Below are positions 42,200 to 51,319 of a stretch of 62,990 nucleotides of DNA, one piece after another (the first letter of the stretch is position 1; every line of letters starts with the position of its first letter). The stretch comes from Tardiphaga sp. (GTDB lineage Bacteria; Pseudomonadota; Alphaproteobacteria; Rhizobiales; Xanthobacteraceae), in assembly GCF_028290495.1 (NCBI RefSeq), contig NZ_JAQGJT010000133.1, forward strand, positions 1 through 62,990, in the 5' to 3' direction. Under the pieces are notes generated by a model. It saw only the letters and a program-made list of their open reading frames with translations, did no database searches and was not told where the DNA came from. The position numbers and the translations under genes are program-made.

Positions 42200-43171
42200 A
42201 TGCGACCGCGCCAATTTTTTGGACTGATGGCTGCTGTTTTTTGCGGTGCTGCCGAAGTGGCGCTCGCGCAGGACTTCCCGACTCGGCAGGTCAAGATCGT
42301 GGTTCCCGCTGCGGCGGGAGGTCCCACGCACATCACGGCGCAACTGCTGGCCGAGAAAATGCAGGTGTCGCTGGGGCAGCCGGTGGTCGTCGAGCCGCGT
42401 CCGGGCGCAGGCAATAACCTCGGCGCCGAGTATGTGGCGAAGAGCGAGCCAGACGGATACACCTTGCTGCTTGCGACAACCGGCACGCATGCGATCAACC
42501 AGACGCTTTTCAAGAAGCTGCCCTTTGACCCGATCAAGGATTTCGCGCCGGTTTCGCTGGTGGTTCAGTATCCCTTGATGCTTGTCGTCAATCCGGATCT
42601 TCCGGTGCATTCCGTGAAGGAACTGATTGAATATGCCAGGAAAAATCCCGGCAAGTTGAACCGTGCATCGGGCGGGAACGGAACGTCGATGCATCTGTCG
42701 GGTGAGCTGTTCGTCAAGCAGGCCAATATCGATGCGCCGCATATTCCCTACAAGGGCAGCGCGCCGGCATTGAACGACCTCATGGGCGGCCATGTACAGC
42801 TGATGTTCGATTCGATGATCACGACGATGCCGCTGGTCGAGGGAGGAAAGGTTCGGGCCCTGGCCGTAACAGGCAAAAAGAGGTCGCCCCTGCTTCCCAA
42901 CATTCCGACTCTCGCCGAAAGCGGATTGCCTGAATACGAGGCGACGGGCTGGACCGGCATTGTCGTGCCCGCCGGTACGCCGCCTGCTGTCATCGCGAAG
43001 CTGAACGCCTCGATCGTGAAGGCGATCAAATCGCCGGACATGCAGGAGGCATTTGCAAAACAGGCCGCCGAACCCATCGGTTCAACCCCCGAGGAATTTG
43101 CGGCGTTCATACGCAGCGAGACCGACAAGTGGGGCAAGACCATCCGTGCTGCTGGAATCAGCGTCGACTGA
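42200..43171 (+). CDS. Tripartite tricarboxylate transporter solute-binding protein (Bug/TctC family)
   Basis: A 323-aa periplasmic protein with a signal peptide (FGLMAAVFCGAAEVALAQ). The Bug core is visible: FPTRQVKIVVPAAAGGPTHITAQLLAEKM, GQPVVVEPRPGAGNNLGAEYVAKSEPDGYTLL, LPFDPIKDFAPVSLV and IPTLAESGLPEYEA (only key parts cited). GGGGGA precedes the start. Bug proteins carry carboxylates or their derivatives for a TctAB pair, but none is present here. It is the first gene of a set with two amidohydrolases and a Rieske protein. Confidence 0.93.
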   Translation: MRPRQFFGLMAAVFCGAAEVALAQDFPTRQVKIVVPAAAGGPTHITAQLLAEKMQVSLGQPVVVEPRPGAGNNLGAEYVAKSEPDGYTLLLATTGTHAINQTLFKKLPFDPIKDFAPVSLVVQYPLMLVVNPDLPVHSVKELIEYARKNPGKLNRASGGNGTSMHLSGELFVKQANIDAPHIPYKGSAPALNDLMGGHVQLMFDSMITTMPLVEGGKVRALAVTGKKRSPLLPNIPTLAESGLPEYEATGWTGIVVPAGTPPAVIAKLNASIVKAIKSPDMQEAFAKQAAEPIGSTPEEFAAFIRSETDKWGKTIRAAGISVD

Positions 43172-43205
43172 CTGTGTATCGCGTTAACGAAAAGGAGCGG
43201 TCCCG

Positions 43206-44258
43206 TTGCTGCAACCATTGAGCCAGTCGCCGAAGATAGACTGCGATCTGCATATCACCTTGCCGACAACGCAGAAACTGCTGCCGTTTCTCGACAGTTA
43301 TTGGCACGAGCAAGTGACAACCCGGGGCATCGACCGGCTTGAATTGACGAGCGATCTGTCGAACATCCCGGCCGCTGTTCGGCCCGACTGGCGGGGCGCC
43401 ATCGATCTTGAGCAGGTGCAGACGAAGGCGCTTGATGAGATGGGCACGGATATCGCCATCTGCAATTGTCTTTATGGCAGTCAGGCGGTCTACAACCAGG
43501 ATCTTGCCGCCGCGCTCTGTCGCGCCACCAATGACTGGCTGATTGCAGAGTGGCTGAACAAAGACGATCGCTTCCGCGCATCGATCGTGATTCCGTGGCA
43601 GTCCCCCGAACTTGCGGCGGAGGAAATCGAGCGGCGTGCGCCGGATCGGCGCTTCGTTCAGGTGCTGATGATGGCTCTCGGCGAGATGCCGCTCGGCAAG
43701 CGACAGATGTGGCCGATCTACGCTGCTGCGGAAAAACACGGTCTTCCCATTGGAATTCACGCGGGCACGATCTATCGCTCCGCGCCCTGGACCAACGGCT
43801 GGCCATCATACCACATTGAGGATCAGGTCGCACAAAGCGTCGGATTTCAGACGCAGCTTCTCAGTCTGATTTCGGAAGGCGTGTTTGAGAAATTTCCAAA
43901 TTTGAACGTCGTTCTTCTTGAGTCGGGCGTGACGTGGCTTCCTTCGTTTCTCTGGCGCATTGACAAGTTGTGGCGGGGACTGCGGATGGAGGTGCCTTGG
44001 TTGAAATGCGCGCCGAGCGAGACCGTAAGGCAACGGGTTCGGTTGACGATGCAGCCTTTCGACGGTCCGAACGATCCGCAGATCGTTCGCGACATGATCG
44101 ATCAGATCGGCGAAGATATGCTGCTCTTCTCGACTGACTATCCCCATTGGCATTTCGACGGCGCCAACTTTGCTCCGGAAGGCTTCGGTGCGGATCTCAT
44201 GAACAGGCTCCGAACGGAGAACCCGATGAACACCTACGCTCGATTGCGGGAGGTTTGA
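43206..44258 (+). CDS. Amidohydrolase-2 family protein, copy A
   Basis: A 350-aa TIM-barrel amidohydrolase. IDCDLHITLP near residue 11, GIHAGTIYR with the middle His, and LFSTDYPHWHFD near residue 305 with the C-terminal Asp, match the family. The usual HxH is replaced by DxH (DLH), as in some decarboxylase branches. TTG 43206 is the start: AAGGAG lies at the right distance and no ATG suits. It follows the Bug gene by 34 bases. The reaction (hydrolysis or decarboxylation) is undefined. Confidence 0.87.
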   Translation: MLQPLSQSPKIDCDLHITLPTTQKLLPFLDSYWHEQVTTRGIDRLELTSDLSNIPAAVRPDWRGAIDLEQVQTKALDEMGTDIAICNCLYGSQAVYNQDLAAALCRATNDWLIAEWLNKDDRFRASIVIPWQSPELAAEEIERRAPDRRFVQVLMMALGEMPLGKRQMWPIYAAAEKHGLPIGIHAGTIYRSAPWTNGWPSYHIEDQVAQSVGFQTQLLSLISEGVFEKFPNLNVVLLESGVTWLPSFLWRIDKLWRGLRMEVPWLKCAPSETVRQRVRLTMQPFDGPNDPQIVRDMIDQIGEDMLLFSTDYPHWHFDGANFAPEGFGADLMNRLRTENPMNTYARLREV

Positions 44259-44259
44259 C

Positions 44260-45363
44260 ATGAGTGTCATTGAGAGCGGGCAAAAGAGTGTTCCGGCAAG
44301 GAGTGATGCCGGCATTATCGATTGCGACATCCACCCCCTGCCGAAGAACGCCAAGAGCCTCAATCCATTTCTTTCGAAGCGCTGGCAGGAACACAGCGAG
44401 GAGTTTGGAGGGCATCTCAGGCAGCCGTTCATTAATTCGACGCAGTATCCCCGTTCGGCGCCTCTCATCTGCCGCAGAGATGCGTGGCCCCCGGGAGGGG
44501 GTCCTCCAGGGTCCGATCTCGAATTCATGCAGGAGCAGCATCTCGATCCTTTTAAGGTTCTGAAAGGGATTCTGATCCCGCTGTTCGGGAACGTTTCCAG
44601 TGAACGAAATCTGGACTACGCGCGCGCGCTTGCCCGGGCCCAAAACGACTGGCAGATTGCGGAATGGTGCGACCGTGACGCGAGATTGCGCGCGACGCTT
44701 GTCGTGGCTCAGGACGATCCCGCGTCAGCCGTCAAGGAGATAGAGCGCTGCGCGAAGGATGGTCGCTTTGTTCAGATCATGCTGGCCCCACGAAGCAGCG
44801 AGCCGCTTGGCAGAGAACGATACTGGCCGATCTATGAAGCCGCGCAGGCTTTCAATCTGCCGCTCGGCATACACTCCTATGGCATCGGTGGTCATGCCTC
44901 GACGGGAGGAGGGTGGCCCTCGTTCTACATGGAAGAGCACTACGCCACGACGATGGGTGGTCCGGCTGTGATGAGCAGTCTGGTGATGGAAGGCGTACTC
45001 GAAAGATTTCCTGCGCTCAGGGTGGTGCTCGTCGAAATCGGCTTTGCCTGGGTCCCGAGCTTCGCGTGGCGACTTGATCGGCTGTGGTCAACGATGAAGC
45101 GCGAAGTGCCGCATCTCACGCGCCCACCGTCGGAATATATCAAGCGAAACTTCTGGTACACGACCCAGCCGATGGAAGAACCGCCGCAGTCGAAACAGCT
45201 TCGGCTGACATTCGATCTGGTGGGATGGGACCGGCTGCTGTTCTCGACCGACTATCCGCATTGGGATCAGGACGATCCTTTATACGCATTCAAGATGCCG
45301 CTTACGGCCGACGAGCGCCGCCAGATTTGTCGCGAGAACGCGGAACAATTTTACAGGTTCTGA
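44260..45363 (+). CDS. Amidohydrolase-2 family protein, copy B
   Basis: A 367-aa protein related to copy A. It has IDCDIHPLPKN near the start (DxH in place of HxH), QIAEWCDRDARLRATLV, IMLAPRSSEPLG, LGIHSYGIGGHAS with His, and LLFSTDYPHWDQDDPLY with the conserved Asp. GGGAGG stands before ATG 44260, one base after the previous stop. Two related members in tandem suggest a heteromer or two successive steps. Confidence 0.87.
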   Translation: MSVIESGQKSVPARSDAGIIDCDIHPLPKNAKSLNPFLSKRWQEHSEEFGGHLRQPFINSTQYPRSAPLICRRDAWPPGGGPPGSDLEFMQEQHLDPFKVLKGILIPLFGNVSSERNLDYARALARAQNDWQIAEWCDRDARLRATLVVAQDDPASAVKEIERCAKDGRFVQIMLAPRSSEPLGRERYWPIYEAAQAFNLPLGIHSYGIGGHASTGGGWPSFYMEEHYATTMGGPAVMSSLVMEGVLERFPALRVVLVEIGFAWVPSFAWRLDRLWSTMKREVPHLTRPPSEYIKRNFWYTTQPMEEPPQSKQLRLTFDLVGWDRLLFSTDYPHWDQDDPLYAFKMPLTADERRQICRENAEQFYRF

Positions 45364-45364
45364 T

Positions 45365-45778
45365 ATGCATCGAGAAAGAGTTGGCCTGGTCGGGGAAATC
45401 CCTCCGGGGACAAATAAAATCGTGATCGTTCGAGGACGAGAGGTCGCTGTCTTCAATGTGCGCGGCGAGTTCTATGCCCTGTCGAACCGATGCCCGCACG
45501 AAGGTGCAAATTTGAGCCGCGGTATCCTGACTGGCCTGCCGGAATCGAGCGCGCCGGGATGCTACGAACTTTCGCGGCCCGGTGAGGTTCTGCGTTGTCC
45601 CTGGCATGGATGGGAATTCGATCTGAAAACGGGCAAATCAGTCTGTGATCCCCGCCGGCTGTTCACGAGATCATACAAGACAAGCGTCGACGCCTGCGGC
45701 GAACGCGTCGAGGGGGATTTGATGGCGGAGACTTTTCCGGTCGTCGTCGAAGAAGCTGTTGTCTTTGTCGAGATGTAG
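45365..45778 (+). CDS. Rieske [2Fe-2S] domain protein
   Basis: A 137-aa ferredoxin-like protein. The Rieske ligands are clear: Cys43 and His45 in RCPHEGA, Cys78 and His81 in RCPWHGWEFD. The gene starts two bases after the amidohydrolase stop. No catalytic oxygenase subunit is near, so it could be an electron carrier for an oxygenase elsewhere, or a redox subunit of the two amidohydrolases (inference). It has no signal peptide. Confidence 0.92.
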   Translation: MHRERVGLVGEIPPGTNKIVIVRGREVAVFNVRGEFYALSNRCPHEGANLSRGILTGLPESSAPGCYELSRPGEVLRCPWHGWEFDLKTGKSVCDPRRLFTRSYKTSVDACGERVEGDLMAETFPVVVEEAVVFVEM

Positions 45779-45863
45779 CGATTCCAGCGCGTTGGCATCG
45801 GCCTTATGGAGCCTTGTTGACGCGCCCCGGTTACGACGCTGACGACGGCATGGTTGCGTGAGC

Positions 45864-47840
45864 CTAGAACTCGCCGTGCAACCTTCCGGAAAACACCGAC
45901 ACCGGTCCGCGGTCCCGGTTGTAAGCGGGGTTCACGATCAGTTGGTAGTCGCCGGTCAGCGTAAAGTTCTTGTCGATGGCGTAGGCGTAATAGCTCTCGA
46001 GTATCCGTTCGGTGCCGTAAGTGAGACGACCATCGCCGATCAGAAGTCCGTTGCCGCCGGCGGCGAGGAAGTCGCGATGCGCGGCGGAGAGGCCGTTGAT
46101 CGCGCCGCCAAGGCCGATCGTGTCGTTGGTGCGGCCCCATCGGCTGCCCTTGATCGAGACGCCGGCGGAAACGCTGCGGTCGATGTCGGTGAACGACAAA
46201 ATCTCGTTCTGGCCGTCGTTCCAGCTATAGCGGCCGAATAGGCCGATATCGGTGGCGATCTGCTGTTCGCCGTTCAGATAGAAACCGTACTTCAGATTGT
46301 CGCTGCGGATGCCGGGGACGATCTGGTTGATATCCAGCGTGGGATCGGCGGCGAGTGTCGCCAGCGCGCTGCGATAGTTGGCGGTATTGCCGCGGTTGGC
46401 GAAGAGACCGAGGCGTAGCTTGCCGGGCTGGTCGAAGATCTGATGCCGCTCCTCGAACTCGACCACGGTGCCGCCGGTGTTGAAGGTGAGGATGTCGCTG
46501 TTGGGCGCTGACGGCACCTGGAACAGGCCGGCGCGCAACGCCCAGTCCTTGCGGTTCAGTTCGACCACCGCGCCGCGCGTGAAGCCGGGCAGGTCGGCCG
46601 GGAAATCATAGGCGCCCGATGACCACATCGCCCAGTTCATGAAATCCGCGCGCGGGTCCTTGGCGTAGGAATTGTTGTCGAAGAAATCGCCGACCGCAAA
46701 ACGGCCGACCGTCAGGGTGATGCGGTCGATGTCGCGTTTGCCGGCGAGCTGGTTGGCGGCGTCCGCCACGTCTTCCTGCTCGCCGCCGAAGCCGAGCGTC
46801 TGGCGGAAGAAATAACGCTGCGGGCGAATTTTCGGATAGGTGCCGCCGGCCTTCTGCGCTTCGCCATTCGGGAAGCCGGCGAGGCCGAGCGTGCCGTCGA
46901 AGCCGAAGCCCTGCGCCAGTTCGGGGTTGAAATAGAACTCGCCGCCCTGCCACAGCCGGAAGCCGAGAAACGCCGTGGTCGTGAAGGTCTCGCGCGCCTG
47001 CGCGCCGCCGGTCAGGCTGTTCGTGCCCTGATACGGTGAGCGAAAGCCGGGATAGCCGGTGGCGATCGCGGTGGTCTGGGCGTGGATGTTCCAGTCGGTT
47101 GATTGCGGCAGCGACGCCCTCGCGATCGGCTGCGACGGCAGCCATGGCGGCGTGCCGCCAAGTCGGTAGTTCAGCCCGACCTTGAGCGTGTGGATCGTCG
47201 GATCGACCGCGACATTCGGCAGGCCGCTGCCGGCGAGGTCATAGCCCTGCCGCATCAGATCGAGATAGGCGTATTCGACCTTGGCGGTCCAGTTGCCGCC
47301 GACGGCGAATTCGACGCCGGCGCCGGCGGTCCAGCCGAGATGATCGCGCGATGCCGACGAGATCGCAGCGCCGTCGGCATCGTTGAGCGTGAGTTTGCTG
47401 CGTCCCCACGCCATGCCGCCCGTGGCATAGGGCATCAGCGCGCCGAAGGCGTAGCCGATGCGGCCGCGTGCGGTGGCGAAATAATTGAGCGTAGTGTCGA
47501 ACGCCGCGGGTGTCAGTTTCGCCTGGTCGACCGGGCTGATGAAGCTGGCGTCGGCCTCGACGCCGAGCACGAGGCGGTTGGCAAGCTGCCAGTTATAGCC
47601 GATCTGGTAGCCGCCGATCAGGCCGGTCGGCGTCGGCGGCAACACCACGCCTTGCGCCGGCAGCGCGTTGGTGCCGGGGCCAAAGGTGCCGCCGCCATAG
47701 CCGAAATGGCCGCCGAGATAGAAACCGCTCCAGTCATAGGCCGGCTGGGCGCGCGGCGCCTTCAGCCGGAGATCCGCTGCGACCGCAGCGCCGTTCCACG
47801 TCAGCGCGCCCAGCGCGAGGCCGGCCAAAGTGCGCTTCAT
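45864..47840 (-). CDS. Double-barrel outer membrane protein: Omp25/31-like domain fused with OprB-like porin
   Basis: A 658-aa outer membrane protein. It has a signal peptide to about residue 21 (AAVA), then residues ~35-228 match an Omp25/31-type 8-stranded barrel (WSGFYLGGHFGYGGG; ATARGRIGYAFG; GWTAGAGVEFAVGGNWTAKVEYAYLDL; HTLKVGLNYRL). From ~258 a carbohydrate-selective OprB-like porin begins (WNIHAQTTAIATGYPGFRSPYQG; LWQGGEFYFNPELAQGFG; RYFFRQTLGFGG). The final Phe (LHGEF) suits Bam-dependent insertion. Two different barrels in one chain is uncommon. It may be a sugar porin with an added barrel for stability or tethering. Confidence 0.88.
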   Translation of the reverse strand: MKRTLAGLALGALTWNGAAVAADLRLKAPRAQPAYDWSGFYLGGHFGYGGGTFGPGTNALPAQGVVLPPTPTGLIGGYQIGYNWQLANRLVLGVEADASFISPVDQAKLTPAAFDTTLNYFATARGRIGYAFGALMPYATGGMAWGRSKLTLNDADGAAISSASRDHLGWTAGAGVEFAVGGNWTAKVEYAYLDLMRQGYDLAGSGLPNVAVDPTIHTLKVGLNYRLGGTPPWLPSQPIARASLPQSTDWNIHAQTTAIATGYPGFRSPYQGTNSLTGGAQARETFTTTAFLGFRLWQGGEFYFNPELAQGFGFDGTLGLAGFPNGEAQKAGGTYPKIRPQRYFFRQTLGFGGEQEDVADAANQLAGKRDIDRITLTVGRFAVGDFFDNNSYAKDPRADFMNWAMWSSGAYDFPADLPGFTRGAVVELNRKDWALRAGLFQVPSAPNSDILTFNTGGTVVEFEERHQIFDQPGKLRLGLFANRGNTANYRSALATLAADPTLDINQIVPGIRSDNLKYGFYLNGEQQIATDIGLFGRYSWNDGQNEILSFTDIDRSVSAGVSIKGSRWGRTNDTIGLGGAINGLSAAHRDFLAAGGNGLLIGDGRLTYGTERILESYYAYAIDKNFTLTGDYQLIVNPAYNRDRGPVSVFSGRLHGEF

Positions 47841-48033
47841 GGCAGTTTTCGCATGGAGGCCGGGCAGTTCATTCGGTCGTTATCCCCTGCGGCCCTTCGC
47901 CGACGCCTGCCGTCAATGGCTTGATAATCCAAAATCAGCCGATTCGGCGGTAACGGCGCCATTTAAGCGCAATCGCGGGCCGCGGCCATGCCGGCTCTAT
48001 GTGGCAGCGGATTGTGACGCTCGGATAACGAGT

Positions 48034-48062
48034 GACCCGCCCGGGGGACAGCCGGGCGGGTC
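48034..48062. repeat. GC-rich hairpin downstream of the small secreted gene
   Basis: An 11-bp stem GACCCGCCCGG / CCGGGCGGGTC with a seven-base loop, with no T run. It could act as a terminator or mRNA end for the gene at 48128-48391. Confidence 0.5.
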
Positions 48063-48127
48063 GGGGCGACACGGGAGTGGATGAGGCGCCCGTGCCGGAC
48101 GCGGTTCCACAGTGCGGCGGTCAGAGA

Positions 48128-48391
48128 TCAGTAATTGCAGGTCCGGACCTTGCCGACATAGTTGCCCCAGGCGTCGTACTGGCGCACCACGCCGCAGCGG
48201 CGATAGCCGTAACCATAGCCTTCGTTGGCGGCGATCGCGCTGCCGACCACGGCGGCGCCGACCACACCGGCGGCGATGCCGAGACCGATGCCCGGACCCT
48301 TGGCCTGGGCCTGCTGGGTCGAGGAAGCGATGGTGCTGGTGGCGGTCAGCGCAACGAGAGCGAAGGCGGCAATCCTGGTCTTGATCGACAT
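48128..48391 (-). CDS. Small secreted hypothetical protein
   Basis: An 87-aa protein with a signal peptide (IAAFALVALTATSTIASS; cleavage near AQAK), then a Gly/Ala-rich stretch (GIGLGIAAGVVGAAVVGSAIAANEG) of glycine-zipper type, a Tyr/Gly segment and a C-terminal RRCGVVRQYDAWGNYVGKVRTCNY with two Cys that may pair. Glycine-zipper small proteins often insert in the outer membrane. ATG 48391 has GGAG upstream. Function unknown. Confidence 0.8.
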   Translation of the reverse strand: MSIKTRIAAFALVALTATSTIASSTQQAQAKGPGIGLGIAAGVVGAAVVGSAIAANEGYGYGYRRCGVVRQYDAWGNYVGKVRTCNY

Positions 48392-48559
48392 GGGAAACTC
48401 CATCCGTTTGATGTGCGGCCGTTGTGGCCCGCATGCCCAGTAGTCGCGGCGTCGAAGGACGGGGTTCGAGGCGATGGCCGGCTATTTGGTTTCCGGATGG
48501 TTTCACGGCCTCTCCACGTCCTTGCGAGGAGCCGTTGCGACGAAGGACAGGCCTGCGCG

Positions 48560-49378
48560 CTAGCCGCTCTTTGGACCGTGGCTGAGCGCTTCCATGTCGA
48601 AGCGATAAACGTCTTCCAGCAACTCACAGAATGCCTGCGCGCCATGTGCCAGCAGGGCTTCGCCCTTTGCGGCCGAGGCCTGCGTGGCGTCGCCGATCGC
48701 GCCGGAGCGGTGCAGGTCTTCGGCCTGCCAGGCGAACGGCGCCGGTCGCGACGCCGACAGCCAGCGATAGTCGCCGTCCATCGCGCGCGCGGTGGAGGCG
48801 AAATTCGCGATCTCCTTGTCGCGCACGTGCTGCGGGTAACGCGCCTGCATGATCGAGGTCTCGACCGCGCCGCCGTGAATGCCGTGACGCAGTTCGTCGG
48901 GGGTGAACAGGCCGTCCGGCGCGCCGAACCTCGCCCACGAGGTGGCGACGACCAGCATGCCGTATTCGGCGCGCAGGTCCTGCGCCGCCAGCGTCATCGC
49001 CGCGCTGTTGCCGCCGTGGCTGGTGACCATCACCAGCTTCTGGATGCCGGCGCGCGACACGCTCTCGCCGATCGCCATCCAGTTCTGCAAGGCGACGTCG
49101 GTCGGCAGTGTCAGCGTTCCCGGGAAGTTCAGGTGCTCGGTCGAGATGCCTACCGGTTGCAGCGGCAGGAAGGTCACCGGGATTTCGGCCGGGAGATTGT
49201 TCTGCACCTCGGCCAGATAGGCCTCGGCGATCATGATGTCGGTGCCGAGGGGCAGATGCGGGCCGTGCTGTTCGGTGGCAGCCAGCGGCAACACGGCGAT
49301 CCAGTCGGAGGCGTCATTGCGGGCGATATCGGGCCAATGGATCGCGGTCCAGTCACGGGGAGGCATCATAGAAGTCAT
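48560..49378 (-). CDS. Creatininase family protein
   Basis: A 272-aa metal-dependent amidohydrolase. TEQHGPHLPLGTDIMIAEAY (key: EQHGPHLPLGTD) holds the metal ligands, and FPGTLTL, VTSHGGNSAAM with His and HGIHGGAVETS with Glu are typical. Family members open creatinine or related cyclic amides, or take part in cofactor making (MftE). It is divergent from an ABC importer gene set, sharing the region 49379-49513. A ring amide opened by this enzyme and imported by that system is a plausible link. Confidence 0.9.
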   Translation of the reverse strand: MTSMMPPRDWTAIHWPDIARNDASDWIAVLPLAATEQHGPHLPLGTDIMIAEAYLAEVQNNLPAEIPVTFLPLQPVGISTEHLNFPGTLTLPTDVALQNWMAIGESVSRAGIQKLVMVTSHGGNSAAMTLAAQDLRAEYGMLVVATSWARFGAPDGLFTPDELRHGIHGGAVETSIMQARYPQHVRDKEIANFASTARAMDGDYRWLSASRPAPFAWQAEDLHRSGAIGDATQASAAKGEALLAHGAQAFCELLEDVYRFDMEALSHGPKSG

Positions 49379-49513
49379 AGCAGCAACGTTTCTTTGTCGG
49401 AATTTGCAGGGTAGTTTGTCGCCAGCCCCGGCGACGGGTGGCCAGTCAGGCCGAACGCCTGTACCACCCCTCTCGCGTTTCCATCATGGTCAAAACCTCC
49501 GACGGAGTCCAAC

Positions 49514-50536
49514 ATGAGCCCGGTTTGCCTGCTGCGAGCGTTAATCCTGGGAGCCGCAGTGACCGCGACCGCGCTGTCACCCGCTCGTGCCCAGACGAGG
49601 CTCGACAAGGTCTCGTTCGGCACCAACTGGGTCGCCGAGGCCGAGCATGGCGGATTCTTCCAGGCGGTCGCCGACGGCACCTACAAGAAATACGGCCTCG
49701 ACGTCACCATCGTGCCGGGCGGCCCCAATGTGAACAACCGCATCCTGCTGATTTCCGGCAAGCTCGATTTCTTCATGAGCGCCAATACGCTGCAATCCTT
49801 CGACGCGGTGGCGAATAACGTGCCGGTGGTGGCCGTCGCCGCGGTGTTCCAGAAGGATCCGCAGGTATTCCTGACGCACCCCGATTCCAAGGTGAAGAAA
49901 CTCGAAGACCTCAAGCCGATGACCATCCTGATCTCCAAGGAAGGCGTCGCCGGCTACTTCCAATGGATGAGGAACGAATACGGATTCAGCGAGTCCCGGG
50001 TGAAGCCCTACACCTATAATGCGCAGCCTTTCATCGTCGACAAGAACAGTGCGATGCAGGGCTATGTCACCTCAGAGCCCTTCGTGGTGGAGAAGCAGGC
50101 CGGCTTCAAGCCGACCGTGATGCTGCTCGCCGACTATGGTTTCGACGGCTACTCGACCTTGATCGAGGCGCGCCGCGACATGGTCGACAAGAAGCCCGAC
50201 CTGGTGCAACGCTTCGTCGATGCCTCGATGATCGGCTGGTACAATTATCTGTATGGTGACAACAAGGCCGCCAACGTCGTGATCAAGAAGCTCAACCCGG
50301 AAATGACTGACGAGTTGCTGGCCTATTCCATCGACAAGATGAAGGAATACGGCATCGTCGATTCCGGCGATACGCTGAAGGACGGCATCGGCGCGATGAC
50401 CGAGGCGCGCGTCGCCTCGTTCTTCGGCAAGATGTCGCGCGCCGGCGTGGTCAAGCCGGATATCGATTTCCGCCGCGCCTACACGCTGCAATTCGTCAAC
50501 AAGGGCGTCGGCGTCGATCTCCGGCCCAAGAAGTAA
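49514..50536 (+). CDS. ABC transporter substrate-binding protein, NMT1/THI5-like
   Basis: A 340-aa periplasmic binding protein with a signal peptide (ILGAAVTATALSPARAQ). The NMT1 pattern TNWVAEAEHGGFFQAVADGTYKKYGLDVTIVPGGP (key: EHGGFFQA, VPGGP) is like pyrimidine-precursor (HMP) and riboflavin-type binding proteins (ThiY). Downstream parts FFMSANTL, VFQKDPQVFLTHP and SKEGVAGYFQWM agree. GGAG precedes ATG 49514. The next genes encode its ATPase and permease. Cargo not determined. Confidence 0.92.
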   Translation: MSPVCLLRALILGAAVTATALSPARAQTRLDKVSFGTNWVAEAEHGGFFQAVADGTYKKYGLDVTIVPGGPNVNNRILLISGKLDFFMSANTLQSFDAVANNVPVVAVAAVFQKDPQVFLTHPDSKVKKLEDLKPMTILISKEGVAGYFQWMRNEYGFSESRVKPYTYNAQPFIVDKNSAMQGYVTSEPFVVEKQAGFKPTVMLLADYGFDGYSTLIEARRDMVDKKPDLVQRFVDASMIGWYNYLYGDNKAANVVIKKLNPEMTDELLAYSIDKMKEYGIVDSGDTLKDGIGAMTEARVASFFGKMSRAGVVKPDIDFRRAYTLQFVNKGVGVDLRPKK

Positions 50537-50542
50537 CCGCCG

Positions 50543-51319
50543 ATGGCCGTACCCGCGATGTCGGCAGGCGACATGGAGGCCGCAATCGAGTTGCGCGGCG
50601 TCACCAAGGTCTATGACAACGGCACGGTGGCGCTGGGGCCGCTCGACCTCACCATCGCGCATGGCGAGTTCGTGTCGCTGCTGGGGTCTTCCGGTTGCGG
50701 CAAGTCCACCGCGCTGCGGATTATCGCCGGGCTGGTCAAGCCGACCGCGGGCACCAGCGATATTGCCACGCGCAGCGGCCACACCATCGGCTACGTGTTT
50801 CAGGAACCGACCCTGATGCCGTGGTGCAGCGTGCGTGAAAACGTGCGGCTGCCGCTCAAGCTGGCGCATGTCGCGACCTCGGAGTCGGATGCGCGCGTCA
50901 CCGAGGCTCTGGCGCAGGTAGGCCTCGCCGAATTCGCCAATTCCTATCCGCGCGAATTGTCTGGCGGCATGAAGATGCGGGTGTCGCTGGCGCGTGCGCT
51001 GGTCACCGATCCGGATATTCTCCTGATGGACGAGCCTTTTGCGGCGCTCGACGAAATCACCCGCTTCAAGCTCAACAACGACCTGCTGGCGCTGTGGCGG
51101 CGGCTGCGCAAGACCGTGGTCTTTGTCACCCATTCGGTGTTTGAGTCGGTGTACCTGTCGCAGCGCGTGATCGTGATGACGCAGCGTCCCGGTCGTATCA
51201 GCGCGGAGCACCTGATCACTTCAGATGAACCGCGCAGTGACGAATTCCGCACCTCGGTCGCCTATGCCGAACATTGCCGTGATGTCTCGCGCGCGCTGAT
51301 GCAGGCCAGCGAAGCATGA
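50543..51319 (+). CDS. ABC transporter ATP-binding protein (SsuB/TauB/ThiZ type)
   Basis: A 258-aa ATPase: Walker A GSSGCGKST, Q-loop YVFQEPTLMPW, signature LSGGMKMRVSLARAL, Walker B ILLMDEPFAALDEIT, switch His VTHSVFESV. It energises uptake with the neighbouring binding protein and permease. The ATG at 50543 lacks a strong ribosome site; a start at MEAAIELRG is possible. Confidence 0.94.
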   Translation: MAVPAMSAGDMEAAIELRGVTKVYDNGTVALGPLDLTIAHGEFVSLLGSSGCGKSTALRIIAGLVKPTAGTSDIATRSGHTIGYVFQEPTLMPWCSVRENVRLPLKLAHVATSESDARVTEALAQVGLAEFANSYPRELSGGMKMRVSLARALVTDPDILLMDEPFAALDEITRFKLNNDLLALWRRLRKTVVFVTHSVFESVYLSQRVIVMTQRPGRISAEHLITSDEPRSDEFRTSVAYAEHCRDVSRALMQASEA

